Source: Geodermatophilaceae bacterium NBWT11
GTDB lineage: Bacteria > Actinomycetota > Actinomycetes > Mycobacteriales > Geodermatophilaceae
Direction of reading: 5' to 3'
Length of the DNA stretch: 64,000 nucleotides
NCBI GenBank assembly: GCA_014218215.1
Contig: CP043652.1
Coordinates: 3,844,001 to 3,908,000 of the forward strand
In this document: positions 48,113 through 55,961 of the stretch, in pieces
How positions within the stretch are numbered: the stretch's first letter is position 1
Layout of the letters: each line of letters begins with the position of its first letter
Program-made: the position numbers and the translations under genes
Notes under the pieces: model-generated
Databases searched by the model: none
Seen by the model: only the letters and a program-made list of their open reading frames with translations
Told to the model about the DNA's origin: nothing

Positions 48113-48982
48113 ATGACGGACAAGCTCCCGGCGGCAGCGCTCCTCGAGGTCCTGGACCTCGAGGAGCGGTCACCGGACCTGTACGTGGGCCAGACCCCGT
48201 CCACCCCGCTGCAGCGGGTCTTCGGTGGTCAGGTCGCCGCCCAGGCGCTCACCGCGGCCACCCACACGGTCCCGGCCGGTCGGGGGGTGCACTCACTGCA
48301 CGCGTACTTCCTCCGTCCAGGCGACCCGCACGAGGAGCTGCGCTACGAGGTCGACCGGATCCGCGAGGGCCGGTCCTTCTCCACCCGCCGGGTCGTCGGC
48401 CGGCAGACCCGCAAGGGCGAGGACGTCGCGGTCTTCGCGCTGACCGCGGACTTCACCGAGGGGGAGGCCGCCGTCGTCGAGCACTCGCTGCCGATGCCCG
48501 ACGTGCCCGGTGCGGAGTCCCTGCCCGGCATCGAGGAGGTCAGCGCTGCCCACCCGGGCCGCTCCACCGGTGCCCGGGCCTTCGCCCGCGTGGTCGAGCA
48601 GCGCTTCCTCGAGGACCCGTTCGACCCGGCGCCCAAGACCCCGCCGCACACCCAGAACCACACCTGGTTCCGGGTCACCGGCCGGCTGCCCGACGACCCC
48701 GGCGTGCACGCGGCAGCGCTGACCTTCGTGTCCGACCTGACCCTGCTGTCGGCGGGCCTGGCCCGCATCGGCGGCGGCTGGGGCGGTGAGCACGTGGGTG
48801 CCTCGCTGGACCACGCCGTGTGGTTCCACCGGCCGGTGCGGGCCGACGACTGGTTCCTCTACGAGACCGACAGCCCGGCCGCCGCCTCGGGACGGGCGAT
48901 GAACCTGGGCCAGATCTGGGCGGCCGACGGCACGCACGTGGCGACCGTCGCCCAGGAGGGCCTCATCCGCTCACTCGGCTGA
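48113..48982 (+). CDS. tesB: Acyl-CoA thioesterase II
   Basis: Double-hotdog thioesterase of 289 residues that hydrolyses medium- and long-chain acyl-CoA. FGGQVAAQALTAAT in the first hotdog and VSDLTLLSAGLA plus ASLDHAVWFHRP in the second, with the catalytic Asp of the second DHAVWFH block, fit TesB. Lies 30 bp after pyk. Its last 12 nt overlap the convergent decarboxylase gene. Physiological substrate not shown. Confidence 0.93.
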   Translation: MTDKLPAAALLEVLDLEERSPDLYVGQTPSTPLQRVFGGQVAAQALTAATHTVPAGRGVHSLHAYFLRPGDPHEELRYEVDRIREGRSFSTRRVVGRQTRKGEDVAVFALTADFTEGEAAVVEHSLPMPDVPGAESLPGIEEVSAAHPGRSTGARAFARVVEQRFLEDPFDPAPKTPPHTQNHTWFRVTGRLPDDPGVHAAALTFVSDLTLLSAGLARIGGGWGGEHVGASLDHAVWFHRPVRADDWFLYETDSPAAASGRAMNLGQIWAADGTHVATVAQEGLIRSLG

Positions 48983-50551
48983 GGTCTGCTCCACCTCGGT
49001 CTGTTCCACCTCGGCCACGGTCTGGTGCTCCACCGGCTGCGGCTCGGCCGCGGCCTGCTCGGCCGCCTCGCGCTCGGCGCGCTCCCGCTCGGTCTGCTCG
49101 CGCTGCTGCTCGGCGAAGTCGGCCGCCAGCCAGTCGTGGTGCTCGCCCAGCAGCGCCCACAGCCGCTCCACGTGCCGACGCTCGGTGGCCGGTGACCCGA
49201 TGGACACCCGGACCACCACCTCGCCGGAGACCGTGGTGTGGGTCAGGAACACCTTCCCGCCGTCGGCCAGGCGCTCGAGCAGGGTCATGGTGGCGACGTC
49301 GCCGTCCACCCCGTGCGGCCAGCGCGGCTTGAGGCACACCAGCGACAGCGGGTGCGGGGCGACGACGGAGAACCGGTCGTCGGCGCGCGCCCAGCCGGCG
49401 AGCTCCTGGGCCAGCGCCACGTGCCCGCGCACGTGCTCGCGCAGCCCCTCGGCGCCGTACCAGCGGACGACGAACCACAGCTTGAGCGCCCGGAAGCGGC
49501 GGCCCAGCTCGATCTGCCAGTCCCGGTAGTCGACCACCGAGCCGCTGTCGGTCGCGGCGTTGCGCAGGTACTCGGGGAGGATCGCCAGCGCGCCGGTGAG
49601 CGCGGCCCGGTCGGCGGTGAAGAACAACGTGGCGTCGAAGCCGGTGAGCAGCCACTTGTGCGCGTCGGTGGTGTAGCTGTCGGCCCACTCGACGCCGGCC
49701 TGCAGGTGCCGCAGCTCGGGCGCCACGGCGGCGACCCCGGCCCAGGCGGCGTCGACGTGCAGCCACACGCCGCGGTCCCGGCAGATCGGCCCGATGGCCT
49801 CCAGCGGGTCGAAGGCACCCGTGGACGTCGTCCCCACCGTGGCGCAGACGAGCACGGGGGTGAAGCCGCGGGCCACGTCACGGTCGATCCGCGCGGCCAG
49901 GGCCTGCGGGCGCATCGCCAGGTCGCCGTCGACCTCGACGATGCGCACGGCGTCGGTGCCGAGGCCCGCGATCCGGGCCGCCTTCTCCATCGAGGAGTGC
50001 GTCTGGGCCGAGACGTAGACGGTCATGTCCTCCGGCCGGACGCCACCGCGCACGGTGGCGCCGCCCGTGGCCTTGTGCAGCGCGGCGAGCAGGGCGACCA
50101 GGTTGGCCCCGGAGCTGGAGTCCTGGACGACCCCGCCGCCGGTGCCGGCGTGGGTGAAGGACTCAGGCAGCCCGAGCAGTTCGACGAACCAGTCCATGAC
50201 GTGCTGCTCGAGCTCGGTGCAGGCCGGGCTGGTCACCCAGGACATGCCCTGGACGCCGAGGGCGGAGCTGACCAGGTCACCGAGCACGGAGGGCCCGGAG
50301 GTGTTGGCCGGGAAGTAGCCGAAGAAACCGGGGTGCTGCCAGTGCGTGAGGCCGGGGACGACGACCCGCTCGAGGTCGGCGAGCACGTCGGCGATCGAGC
50401 CGCCCTGCTCCGGGGCGTGCGCGGGGAGCTGGGCCCGGACGTCGCCGGGGGACACCCGGGACCGCACCGGCAGCGACTCCACCCGCGCCATGTGGTCGGC
50501 CACCCAGTCCACGACCTCGTGCCCGTGCTGGCGGAACTGCTCAGGAGTCAT
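48971..50551 (-). CDS. PLP-dependent group II amino-acid decarboxylase
   Basis: A 526-residue enzyme of the aromatic-L-amino-acid/tyrosine decarboxylase family. HPGFFGYFPANTSGPSVLGD, THSSMEKAARIAG, LHVDAAWAGVAAVAPELR and the PLP lysine K299 in TTDAHKWLLTGFD are present. After the normal end, a charged Glu/Gln/Ala-rich tail of about 45 residues could form a coiled coil. The ATG at 50551 gives the usual family N terminus (MTPEQFRQHGHEVVDW); an in-frame GTG at 50563 begins 1 nt after the tRNA gene. Neither has a ribosome site or promoter of its own. Aromatic substrate is the likely but unproven choice. Confidence 0.88.
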   Translation of the reverse strand: MTPEQFRQHGHEVVDWVADHMARVESLPVRSRVSPGDVRAQLPAHAPEQGGSIADVLADLERVVVPGLTHWQHPGFFGYFPANTSGPSVLGDLVSSALGVQGMSWVTSPACTELEQHVMDWFVELLGLPESFTHAGTGGGVVQDSSSGANLVALLAALHKATGGATVRGGVRPEDMTVYVSAQTHSSMEKAARIAGLGTDAVRIVEVDGDLAMRPQALAARIDRDVARGFTPVLVCATVGTTSTGAFDPLEAIGPICRDRGVWLHVDAAWAGVAAVAPELRHLQAGVEWADSYTTDAHKWLLTGFDATLFFTADRAALTGALAILPEYLRNAATDSGSVVDYRDWQIELGRRFRALKLWFVVRWYGAEGLREHVRGHVALAQELAGWARADDRFSVVAPHPLSLVCLKPRWPHGVDGDVATMTLLERLADGGKVFLTHTTVSGEVVVRVSIGSPATERRHVERLWALLGEHHDWLAADFAEQQREQTERERAEREAAEQAAAEPQPVEHQTVAEVEQTEVEQTSAE

Positions 50552-50564
50552 GTGGCCGGTCACG

Positions 50565-50638
50565 TGCCCCCGGTCCGATTCGAACGGACACTGTGCGGGT
50601 TTTGAATCCGCTCCCTCTGCCAGTTGGGGTACGGGGGC
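50565..50638 (-). tRNA. tRNA with anticodon CAA (tRNA-Leu by codon), short variable arm
   Basis: A 74-nt cloverleaf: acceptor stem GCCCCCG/CGGGGGC, T arm GTCCG-TTCGAAT-CGGAC, anticodon arm GCGGA-TTCAAAA-CCCGC with an A.C mismatch next to the loop, variable loop ACAGT of only 5 nt, discriminator A and no encoded CCA. Anticodon CAA reads UUG (Leu), but leucine tRNAs normally have a long variable arm. The position beside an ANTAR regulator gene recalls leuX of M. tuberculosis. The 3' end is 1-14 nt from the decarboxylase start on the same strand. Confidence 0.85.
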
Positions 50639-50677
50639 CTCGGTGGAGCGTACGACGCACCGGGCTCGCGGCCTCGC

Positions 50678-50683
50678 TAGGGT
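50678..50683 (+). promoter_or_regulatory. -10 box for leaderless ANTAR regulator
   Basis: TAGGGT lies 6 nt (GAGCCG) before the GTG at 50690, in the 51-bp gap that must also hold the promoter of the divergent tRNA. Confidence 0.6.
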
Positions 50684-50689
50684 GAGCCG

Positions 50690-51292
50690 GTGAGCAACGA
50701 GCCGACCCGGGTCCTCATCGCCGAGGACGAGGCACTGATCCGCCTCGACCTCAAGGAGATGTTGGAGGAGGAGGGGTACGTCGTCGTCGGCGAGGTCGGT
50801 GACGGCCAGGCCGCGGTCGACCAGGCGCGCGAGCTGCGGCCCGACCTCGTCGTCCTCGACGTGCAGATGCCGGTGCTGGACGGGTTGTCGGCCGCCGAGC
50901 AGATCGCGGCCTCGCGGATCGCCCCGGTGATCGTGCTGACGGCCTTCTCCCAGCGCGAGCTGGTCGAGCGGGCCCGAGACGCCGGCGCGATGGCGTACCT
51001 GGTCAAGCCGTTCTCCAAGGCCGACCTGGTGCCGGCCATCGAGGTGGCCCGGGCGCGGTTCGTCGAGATGACCGCGCTGGACGCCGAGGTCGGCGACCTC
51101 AAGGAGCGCCTGGAGGCCCGCAAGGTGGTCGAGCAGGCCAAGGGCAAGCTGATGACCGACCGCGGGATCAGCGAGGCCGAGGCCTTCCGGTGGATACAGC
51201 GCACGGCGATGAACGAGCGCACCTCGATGAAGGCACTGGCCCAGCTGGTTCTCACCGACGGTGTCGGCCCGGCGGAGACCCCCACCGCCTGA
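50690..51292 (+). CDS. pdtaR: Response regulator with RNA-binding ANTAR domain (PdtaR/Rv1626-like)
   Basis: A 200-residue two-domain regulator. The receiver domain (6-120) has the phospho-acceptor D57 in VVLDVQMP, the Thr in VIVLTAFSQ and the Lys in YLVKPFS. The ANTAR domain (about 130-190) includes VVEQAKGKLMTDRGISEAEAF and binds RNA hairpins to prevent termination in characterised relatives. In M. tuberculosis the orthologue PdtaR acts with the kinase PdtaS; the kinase gene is not in this window. The GTG start has a TAGGGT box 6 nt upstream. Confidence 0.93.
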   Translation: MSNEPTRVLIAEDEALIRLDLKEMLEEEGYVVVGEVGDGQAAVDQARELRPDLVVLDVQMPVLDGLSAAEQIAASRIAPVIVLTAFSQRELVERARDAGAMAYLVKPFSKADLVPAIEVARARFVEMTALDAEVGDLKERLEARKVVEQAKGKLMTDRGISEAEAFRWIQRTAMNERTSMKALAQLVLTDGVGPAETPTA

Positions 51293-51302
51293 TCGCCCGC
51301 AG

Positions 51303-51328
51303 GGACCCGTTCGGGTCCGTTCGGGACC
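51303..51328 (+). terminator. Overlapping hairpins after the ANTAR regulator gene
   Basis: GGACCC-GTTC-GGGTCC (51303-51318) and GGTCC-GTTCG-GGACC (51314-51328) share the central arm, so only one can form at a time. They begin 10 bp after the stop codon. This may be a weak terminator. Confidence 0.4.
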
Positions 51329-51540
51329 GGGGTCGCCCGGGTGACGGGCGTGTTGCCCAGAACCACGCGTGTCACGGGTTCCGACCGATCAGGTCACGAC
51401 CTCATCACGGTGCGGTCGAGAGGGCTCTCGGTGTCCCACCACACAGCTAGGTTCCCCCCACTGGTCGGACAGGCCCGGGTGCATCCGCGCCCTGGCCCGG
51501 GTCCGGCCGAGCGATGGAACACCTCACTGGGAGTCACTTG

Positions 51541-52881
51541 ATGCGCACTGGCACCTTCGCCCGCGCTGTCGCCGTGTCCGGGGCCGTCCTGCTCGCTGCA
51601 ACCGCCTGTGGCGGCGGCAGCGACAGCGACGACGCCGCGGCCACCAGCGGTGGCAGCGGGGACAGCGGTTCACGGCAGGTCAACGTCTACGGCACCGACG
51701 GCAACATGGGCAACGCCCTCGGCAACGACTTCTCCGAGCCGGGCGCCCTGGCTGGCATGCGGGGCACCACGCCGCTGACCGAGCTGTCGGGGGACTTCAC
51801 CGACCGTCTGCTCGAGATCAACCCCGACCTGCAGGACTACAACTACGCGGGTGAGTCCTACGACGCGGTGATCATCACCGCGCTCGCCGCGCAGGCCGCC
51901 GGCACCAACCAGGCGACGACCTTCGGGCCGTACGTCAACGGCATCACCTTCGGTGGGGACGCCTGCTCGGACTTCCAGGCCTGCCTGGACATCATCACCG
52001 CCGGCGGGAACGTCGACTACGACGGCATCACCGGTCCGCTGAGCTTCGCCGATGCCGGCGAGCCGGCCGAGGCCAGCTTCGGCCTGCTGCAGTTCGGTGA
52101 CGACAACCAGATCGACGACAGCCTGACCGAGTTCGCCCTCGCGGGCGACGAGGCCAACGCCGCCTCCGACGAGGGCCCGGCCTACGCCGCGGCCGGCGCC
52201 ACGGGCGACCCGCTGATCATCGGCACGCTGCTGCCGCTGACCGGCAACCTGGCCTTCCTCGGGCCGCCGGAGGTCGCCGGCGTCCAGCTGGCGATCAACG
52301 ACATCAACGCCGCCGGTGGCGTCCTGGGCCAGCCGGTCCAGCTCGTCGAGGGTGACTCCGGTGACGCCTCGACCGACACCGCCACCCAGACCGTGGACCG
52401 CCTCCTGCAGTCCGGCGTCAACGCGATCATCGGCGCTGCCTCCTCGGGCGTGAGCCTCACGGTCATCGACACCATCACCGGTGCCGGCGTCCTGGAGTTC
52501 TCCCCGGCGAACACCTCCGACCAGTTCACGACCTACGACGACTCGGGCCTGTACTTCCGTACCGCGCCCGCGGACACGCTGCAGGCCCGTGCGCTGGCCG
52601 ACCTGATCGGTGCCGACGGCAACAACACGGTCGGGATCCTCGCGATCAACGACCCGTACGGCACCGGCCTGGCCGAGAACGCCCGCAACAACCTGATCAG
52701 CGACGGTCTGTCCGAGGACGACGTCGTCTCGATCACCTACGACCCGCAGGCTGCCAACTTCGACTCCGAGGTGCAGCAGATGGTCGACCTCAACCCCGAC
52801 GCCATCGTGGTGATCGGCTTCGAGGAGTCCTCGCGGATCATCCAGGGTCTCAACGCCCAGGGCATCGGCCCGCAGCGCTGA
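51541..52881 (+). CDS. Lipoprotein LivK-type substrate-binding protein with permuted domain order
   Basis: A 446-residue lipoprotein: signal peptide with lipidated Cys23 (AATACGGG), Ser/Gly/Asp-rich spacer (24-45), then two halves of a type I binding protein in reversed order. Residues 46-203 (from VNVYGTDGNMG through SYDAVIITALAA to GPLSFADAGEPAEASFG) match the usual C-terminal third. A linker (204-222) follows. Residues 223-446, from DPLIIGTLLPLTGNLAFLGP to the end NAQGIGPQR, match the usual N-terminal part. GGGAG lies 7 nt before the ATG. The gene stands alone, about 9 kb from livFGM. Ligand: probably an amino acid; unproven. Confidence 0.85.
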   Translation: MRTGTFARAVAVSGAVLLAATACGGGSDSDDAAATSGGSGDSGSRQVNVYGTDGNMGNALGNDFSEPGALAGMRGTTPLTELSGDFTDRLLEINPDLQDYNYAGESYDAVIITALAAQAAGTNQATTFGPYVNGITFGGDACSDFQACLDIITAGGNVDYDGITGPLSFADAGEPAEASFGLLQFGDDNQIDDSLTEFALAGDEANAASDEGPAYAAAGATGDPLIIGTLLPLTGNLAFLGPPEVAGVQLAINDINAAGGVLGQPVQLVEGDSGDASTDTATQTVDRLLQSGVNAIIGAASSGVSLTVIDTITGAGVLEFSPANTSDQFTTYDDSGLYFRTAPADTLQARALADLIGADGNNTVGILAINDPYGTGLAENARNNLISDGLSEDDVVSITYDPQAANFDSEVQQMVDLNPDAIVVIGFEESSRIIQGLNAQGIGPQR

Positions 52882-52903
52882 CCCCAGCACCACCTGTACG
52901 CAC

Positions 52904-52939
52904 GAACGGCCCGGCCCCCGTCAGGGAGCCGGGCCGTTC
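52904..52939. terminator. Bidirectional hairpin terminator
   Basis: GAACGGCCCGGC/GCCGGGCCGTTC, a 12-bp perfect stem with a 12-nt loop, lies between the convergent binding-protein gene and the box operon. Confidence 0.85.
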
Positions 52940-52952
52940 TGCGTGCCGGGGG

Positions 52953-53282
52953 TCAGAGACCGGCCACCAGCTCGGTGTCCACGCCGATCCGGCCGGTCTT
53001 GCTCGCCCCGCCGGGGTTGCCCAGGGGCGCGTCCCGCCCGGGCAGCAGCTCCAGGAAGAACCGCCGGTTGTCCTCCACGTGCGGCTCGTTCTCCTCGGTG
53101 ACCCGACGGTCCTGGGCGATGGCCTCGACCGGGCAGGCCGGCTCGCACGCCCCGCAGTCGATGCACTCCTTGGGGTTGATGTAGAGCTTGGTGTCGCCCT
53201 CGTAGATGCAGTCCACGGGGCACTCGTCCACGCAGGACATGTCGGTGGTGCCGATGCACTCGTTGCCGATCACGTAGGGCAC
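52953..53282 (-). CDS. fdxA: 7Fe ferredoxin
   Basis: A 109-residue ferredoxin with one 3Fe-4S and one 4Fe-4S cluster. Cysteines C9, C17 and C50 should hold the 3Fe cluster and C21, C40, C43 and C46 the 4Fe cluster, with C25 free, the pattern of FdxA/Azotobacter FdI shifted by one. It is the last gene of the five-gene box operon, 22 bp after the reductase gene, so it is the likely electron carrier from that reductase to BoxB. Such ferredoxins are also general carriers, so a dedicated role is inference. Confidence 0.92.
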   Translation of the reverse strand: MPYVIGNECIGTTDMSCVDECPVDCIYEGDTKLYINPKECIDCGACEPACPVEAIAQDRRVTEENEPHVEDNRRFFLELLPGRDAPLGNPGGASKTGRIGVDTELVAGL

Positions 53283-53304
53283 GGTTGATCTGTCTCCAGT
53301 CGGT

Positions 53305-54315
53305 TCAGGCGGTGGCGAGCGCGGGGGTGCCGGTGCCGGCGGGGTCGTCGCTGCTGTGTCCGGGGAACAGCGGCTGGTCGGGTAAGAGGTGGGTGGCGGC
53401 GTTGTTCACGGCGGTGGCGGCCTCCCCGAACCCGACCGAGATCAACCGCACCTTGCCCGGGTACTCGGTGATGTCCCCGGCCGCGTAGACCCCGGGGACG
53501 GTGGTGCGCATGGCGGTGTCCACGGTGATCTTGCGGTCGACCACGTCGATGCCCCACCGCTCGAGCGGGCCGATGTCGGCGGTGAAGCCGAGCGCGGCGA
53601 TGACGGCGTCGGCCCGGTGCTCGGTCACCGTGCCGTCCTTCGCGCGGACGTGCACGGCGCGCAGGACGTCGTCCCCGGTGAGCTCGTGCACCTGGGCGTC
53701 GGTGACGACGACGGTCGACCCGGCGTGCATGTCGGCCACGCTGGCCGCGTGCGCCCGGAAGGCGGCCCGCCGGTGCACGACGGTGACCGAGGCGGCCAGC
53801 GGTTCCAGGGCCAGGGCCCAGTCGACGGCGGAGTCCCCGCCGCCGACGACGACGACGTGCTGGTCGGCGTGGGCGGCGAGCTCGCGGACCACGTAGTGCA
53901 GGCCGCGCCCCTCCCAGACGTCCCCGCCGGGGAGCGGGCGGGGGGTGAAGGTGCCGATCCCACCCGTCACGACGATCGCACCGGTGTCGATCCGGGTGCC
54001 CCGGTCGGTGGTGACCACCAGCCGGCCGTCGGGACGGCGCTCCAGCTCCTCGGCCCGTTCGCCCAGCACGTAGGTCGGGTCGAAGCGCCCGGTCTGGGCG
54101 ACGAGCCCGGCCACCAGGTCCCGGCCGCGGACGGCGGGCATGCCGGCGATGTCGTAGATCTGCTTCTCCGGGTAGAGCGCGGTGACCTGCCCGCCGGGTT
54201 CGCTGAGGCTGTCCACGATCGCGGTGCGCAGCCCGCGGAACCCGGCGTAGTAGGCCGCGTAGAGCCCGGCAGGTCCGGCACCGACGACGAGCAGGTCGAC
54301 CTCGACGTCCCTCAC
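53305..54315 (-). CDS. TrxR-like ferredoxin-NADP+ reductase (YumC type)
   Basis: A 336-residue flavoprotein of the thioredoxin-reductase fold. FAD site [21 protein letters not shown] site [16 protein letters not shown] and [22 protein letters not shown] at the end. The CxxC redox pair of thioredoxin reductase is missing, so it is a ferredoxin/flavodoxin-NADP+ reductase-type enzyme. GTG start overlaps the stop of the ligase gene. Between a ligase and a ferredoxin in the box operon, it should pass NADPH electrons to FdxA, the role done by the BoxA fusion in proteobacteria. Confidence 0.87.
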   Translation of the reverse strand: MRDVEVDLLVVGAGPAGLYAAYYAGFRGLRTAIVDSLSEPGGQVTALYPEKQIYDIAGMPAVRGRDLVAGLVAQTGRFDPTYVLGERAEELERRPDGRLVVTTDRGTRIDTGAIVVTGGIGTFTPRPLPGGDVWEGRGLHYVVRELAAHADQHVVVVGGGDSAVDWALALEPLAASVTVVHRRAAFRAHAASVADMHAGSTVVVTDAQVHELTGDDVLRAVHVRAKDGTVTEHRADAVIAALGFTADIGPLERWGIDVVDRKITVDTAMRTTVPGVYAAGDITEYPGKVRLISVGFGEAATAVNNAATHLLPDQPLFPGHSSDDPAGTGTPALATA

Positions 54316-55958
54316 GCGTCGGCCCCGGTCAGCCGGGCCACGGCCAGCTCGCGCACCCGGAAGCGCTGCAGCTTGCCGGTGGCGGTCATGGGGAGCTCGT
54401 CGAAGACCAGCACGTGCCGCGGGCGCTTGAACGCCGCCAGGCCCTCCCGGCAGAAGGCGACCAGGTCCGCCCCGGTCGTGTTCGAGGCGGGGTCGAGCAC
54501 CACGCAGGCGACCGGCTTGTCCAGCCCGTCGGCGTCGGGGATGGACACCACGACCACGGAGCTGACGTCGACGTGCTCGCGCAGCCGGGTCTCCACCTCG
54601 GTGGGGGAGACCCAGATGCCACCGGCCTTGATGATGTCGTCGGTGCGCCCCAGGGAGGCGAAGTACCCGTCGGGCCCGCGGACGTAGGTGTCCCCGGTGC
54701 GCACCCACGGGCCCTGGAAGACCCGGCGGCTGACCTCGGCGCGCTGCCAGTACCCGGTGGCGGCCGAGGACCCGCGCACGTAGAGGTTGCCCGGGGTGCC
54801 GTCGGGGACGGGCCGGCCGTCGTCGTCCTCGATCTTGGCGTCGTACCCGGCCACCAGCTCCCCGGTCGAGCCGGCCCGCGCCCGCCCGGGACGGTTGCTG
54901 ATGAAGATGTGCAGCATCTCGGTCGACCCGATGCCGTCGAGCATCTCCACGCCAAAGCGGTCGGTGAGCCGGGTGAACAGCGCGGCCGGGAACGCCTCGC
55001 CGGCCGAGACGCAGGCCCGCACGGAGGCGAACGCGTCGGGGGGCAGCTGGGCCGCCATCAGCGCGGCGAAGTAGGTGGGGCCGCCGAAGAACAGGGTGGG
55101 CCGCAGCTCGGTGAGCACGCGCAGCGTCCCCGCGGGGCTGGGCCGGTTGCGGTCCAGGACGGTGCTGGCCCCGGCGCCGAACGGGAAGGTGAGGGTGTTG
55201 CCCAGGCCGTAGGCGAAGAAGAACTTGGCCACCGAGAAGGTGACGTCGTCCGGACGCATCGCCAGCACGTCGCAGGCGTAGGTCTCGTAGGTGTCGCGCA
55301 GCGAGCCGTGCCGGTGCATCGCGCCCTTGGGGGTGCCGGTGGTGCCCGAGGTGTAGAGCCAGAACGCGGGGGAGTCGGCCACGGTCGGGTACGGGTGGAC
55401 CTCCCGGCCCTGCCCGGTGGCCACGAAGTCCGTCCACCGGTGCACCCGGGCGCCCCGGACCTCGGGCAGGTCGCCGTCGGTGAGGACGACGACGTCGGCC
55501 AGGCCGGGCAGCCCGCCGACGGCCGGGGCCAGCGCGAGGAACTCCGAGCTCGTCGCGAACAGCCGGGCCCGGCTGTCCCGGGCCAGCACGGCGACGTCCT
55601 TGGGCGTGAGCATGGTCGACACCGGTACCGGGACCGCACCGATGCGCAGGCCCGCCAGGAACGCGGTGAGGAGCTCGGGGGTGTCGCCCATGCACAGCAG
55701 CAGGCGTTCCTCCGGCCGGACGCCGGAGGCCAGGAAGGCCGCGGCCAGCGCGGACACGGCCGCGTCGAGCTCGCCGTAGGTCAGCGTGCGGACGCTGCCG
55801 TCCAGGTCGATGGCGGTGATCGCGAGCCGGCCGGCGTCGGCCCGGGCGTGCCGGGTCACCAGCCACTCGGCGGCGTTGAACAGCTCCGGGCCCGCCGCCC
55901 CTGCGGCGGAGGGGACGGGCCCGGTCACGGCGTCGGCGCTGACGTCGAGGGTGGTCAT
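54312..55958 (-). CDS. Benzoate-CoA ligase-type acyl-CoA synthetase
   Basis: A 548-residue AMP-forming ligase that activates benzoate with ATP and CoA. The P-loop-like A3 motif LYTSGTTGTPKGAMHRHG, the A5-region GIGSTEMLHIFISN, and KAGGIWVSPTEVE with the A10 Lys region MTATGKLQRFRVREL are present. GIGSTEMLHIFISN closely fits benzoate- and related aryl-CoA ligases. It is third in the operon, 3 bp after boxB, which makes benzoate (or a close aryl acid) the expected substrate. Overlaps the reductase gene by 4 nt. Confidence 0.88.
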   Translation of the reverse strand: MTTLDVSADAVTGPVPSAAGAAGPELFNAAEWLVTRHARADAGRLAITAIDLDGSVRTLTYGELDAAVSALAAAFLASGVRPEERLLLCMGDTPELLTAFLAGLRIGAVPVPVSTMLTPKDVAVLARDSRARLFATSSEFLALAPAVGGLPGLADVVVLTDGDLPEVRGARVHRWTDFVATGQGREVHPYPTVADSPAFWLYTSGTTGTPKGAMHRHGSLRDTYETYACDVLAMRPDDVTFSVAKFFFAYGLGNTLTFPFGAGASTVLDRNRPSPAGTLRVLTELRPTLFFGGPTYFAALMAAQLPPDAFASVRACVSAGEAFPAALFTRLTDRFGVEMLDGIGSTEMLHIFISNRPGRARAGSTGELVAGYDAKIEDDDGRPVPDGTPGNLYVRGSSAATGYWQRAEVSRRVFQGPWVRTGDTYVRGPDGYFASLGRTDDIIKAGGIWVSPTEVETRLREHVDVSSVVVVSIPDADGLDKPVACVVLDPASNTTGADLVAFCREGLAAFKRPRHVLVFDELPMTATGKLQRFRVRELAVARLTGADA

Positions 55959-55961
55959 CTC

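Noticed and set aside
50565-50638. Reading the tRNA as a UGA-decoding (anticodon TCA) tRNA
   Set aside because: That register breaks the anticodon stem; with a 5-bp stem and 7-nt loop the anticodon is CAA.
51541-52881. Interpretation of the binding protein as a truncated pseudogene
   Set aside because: Both halves are complete and in one open frame with a good signal peptide and ribosome site; only the order is unusual.
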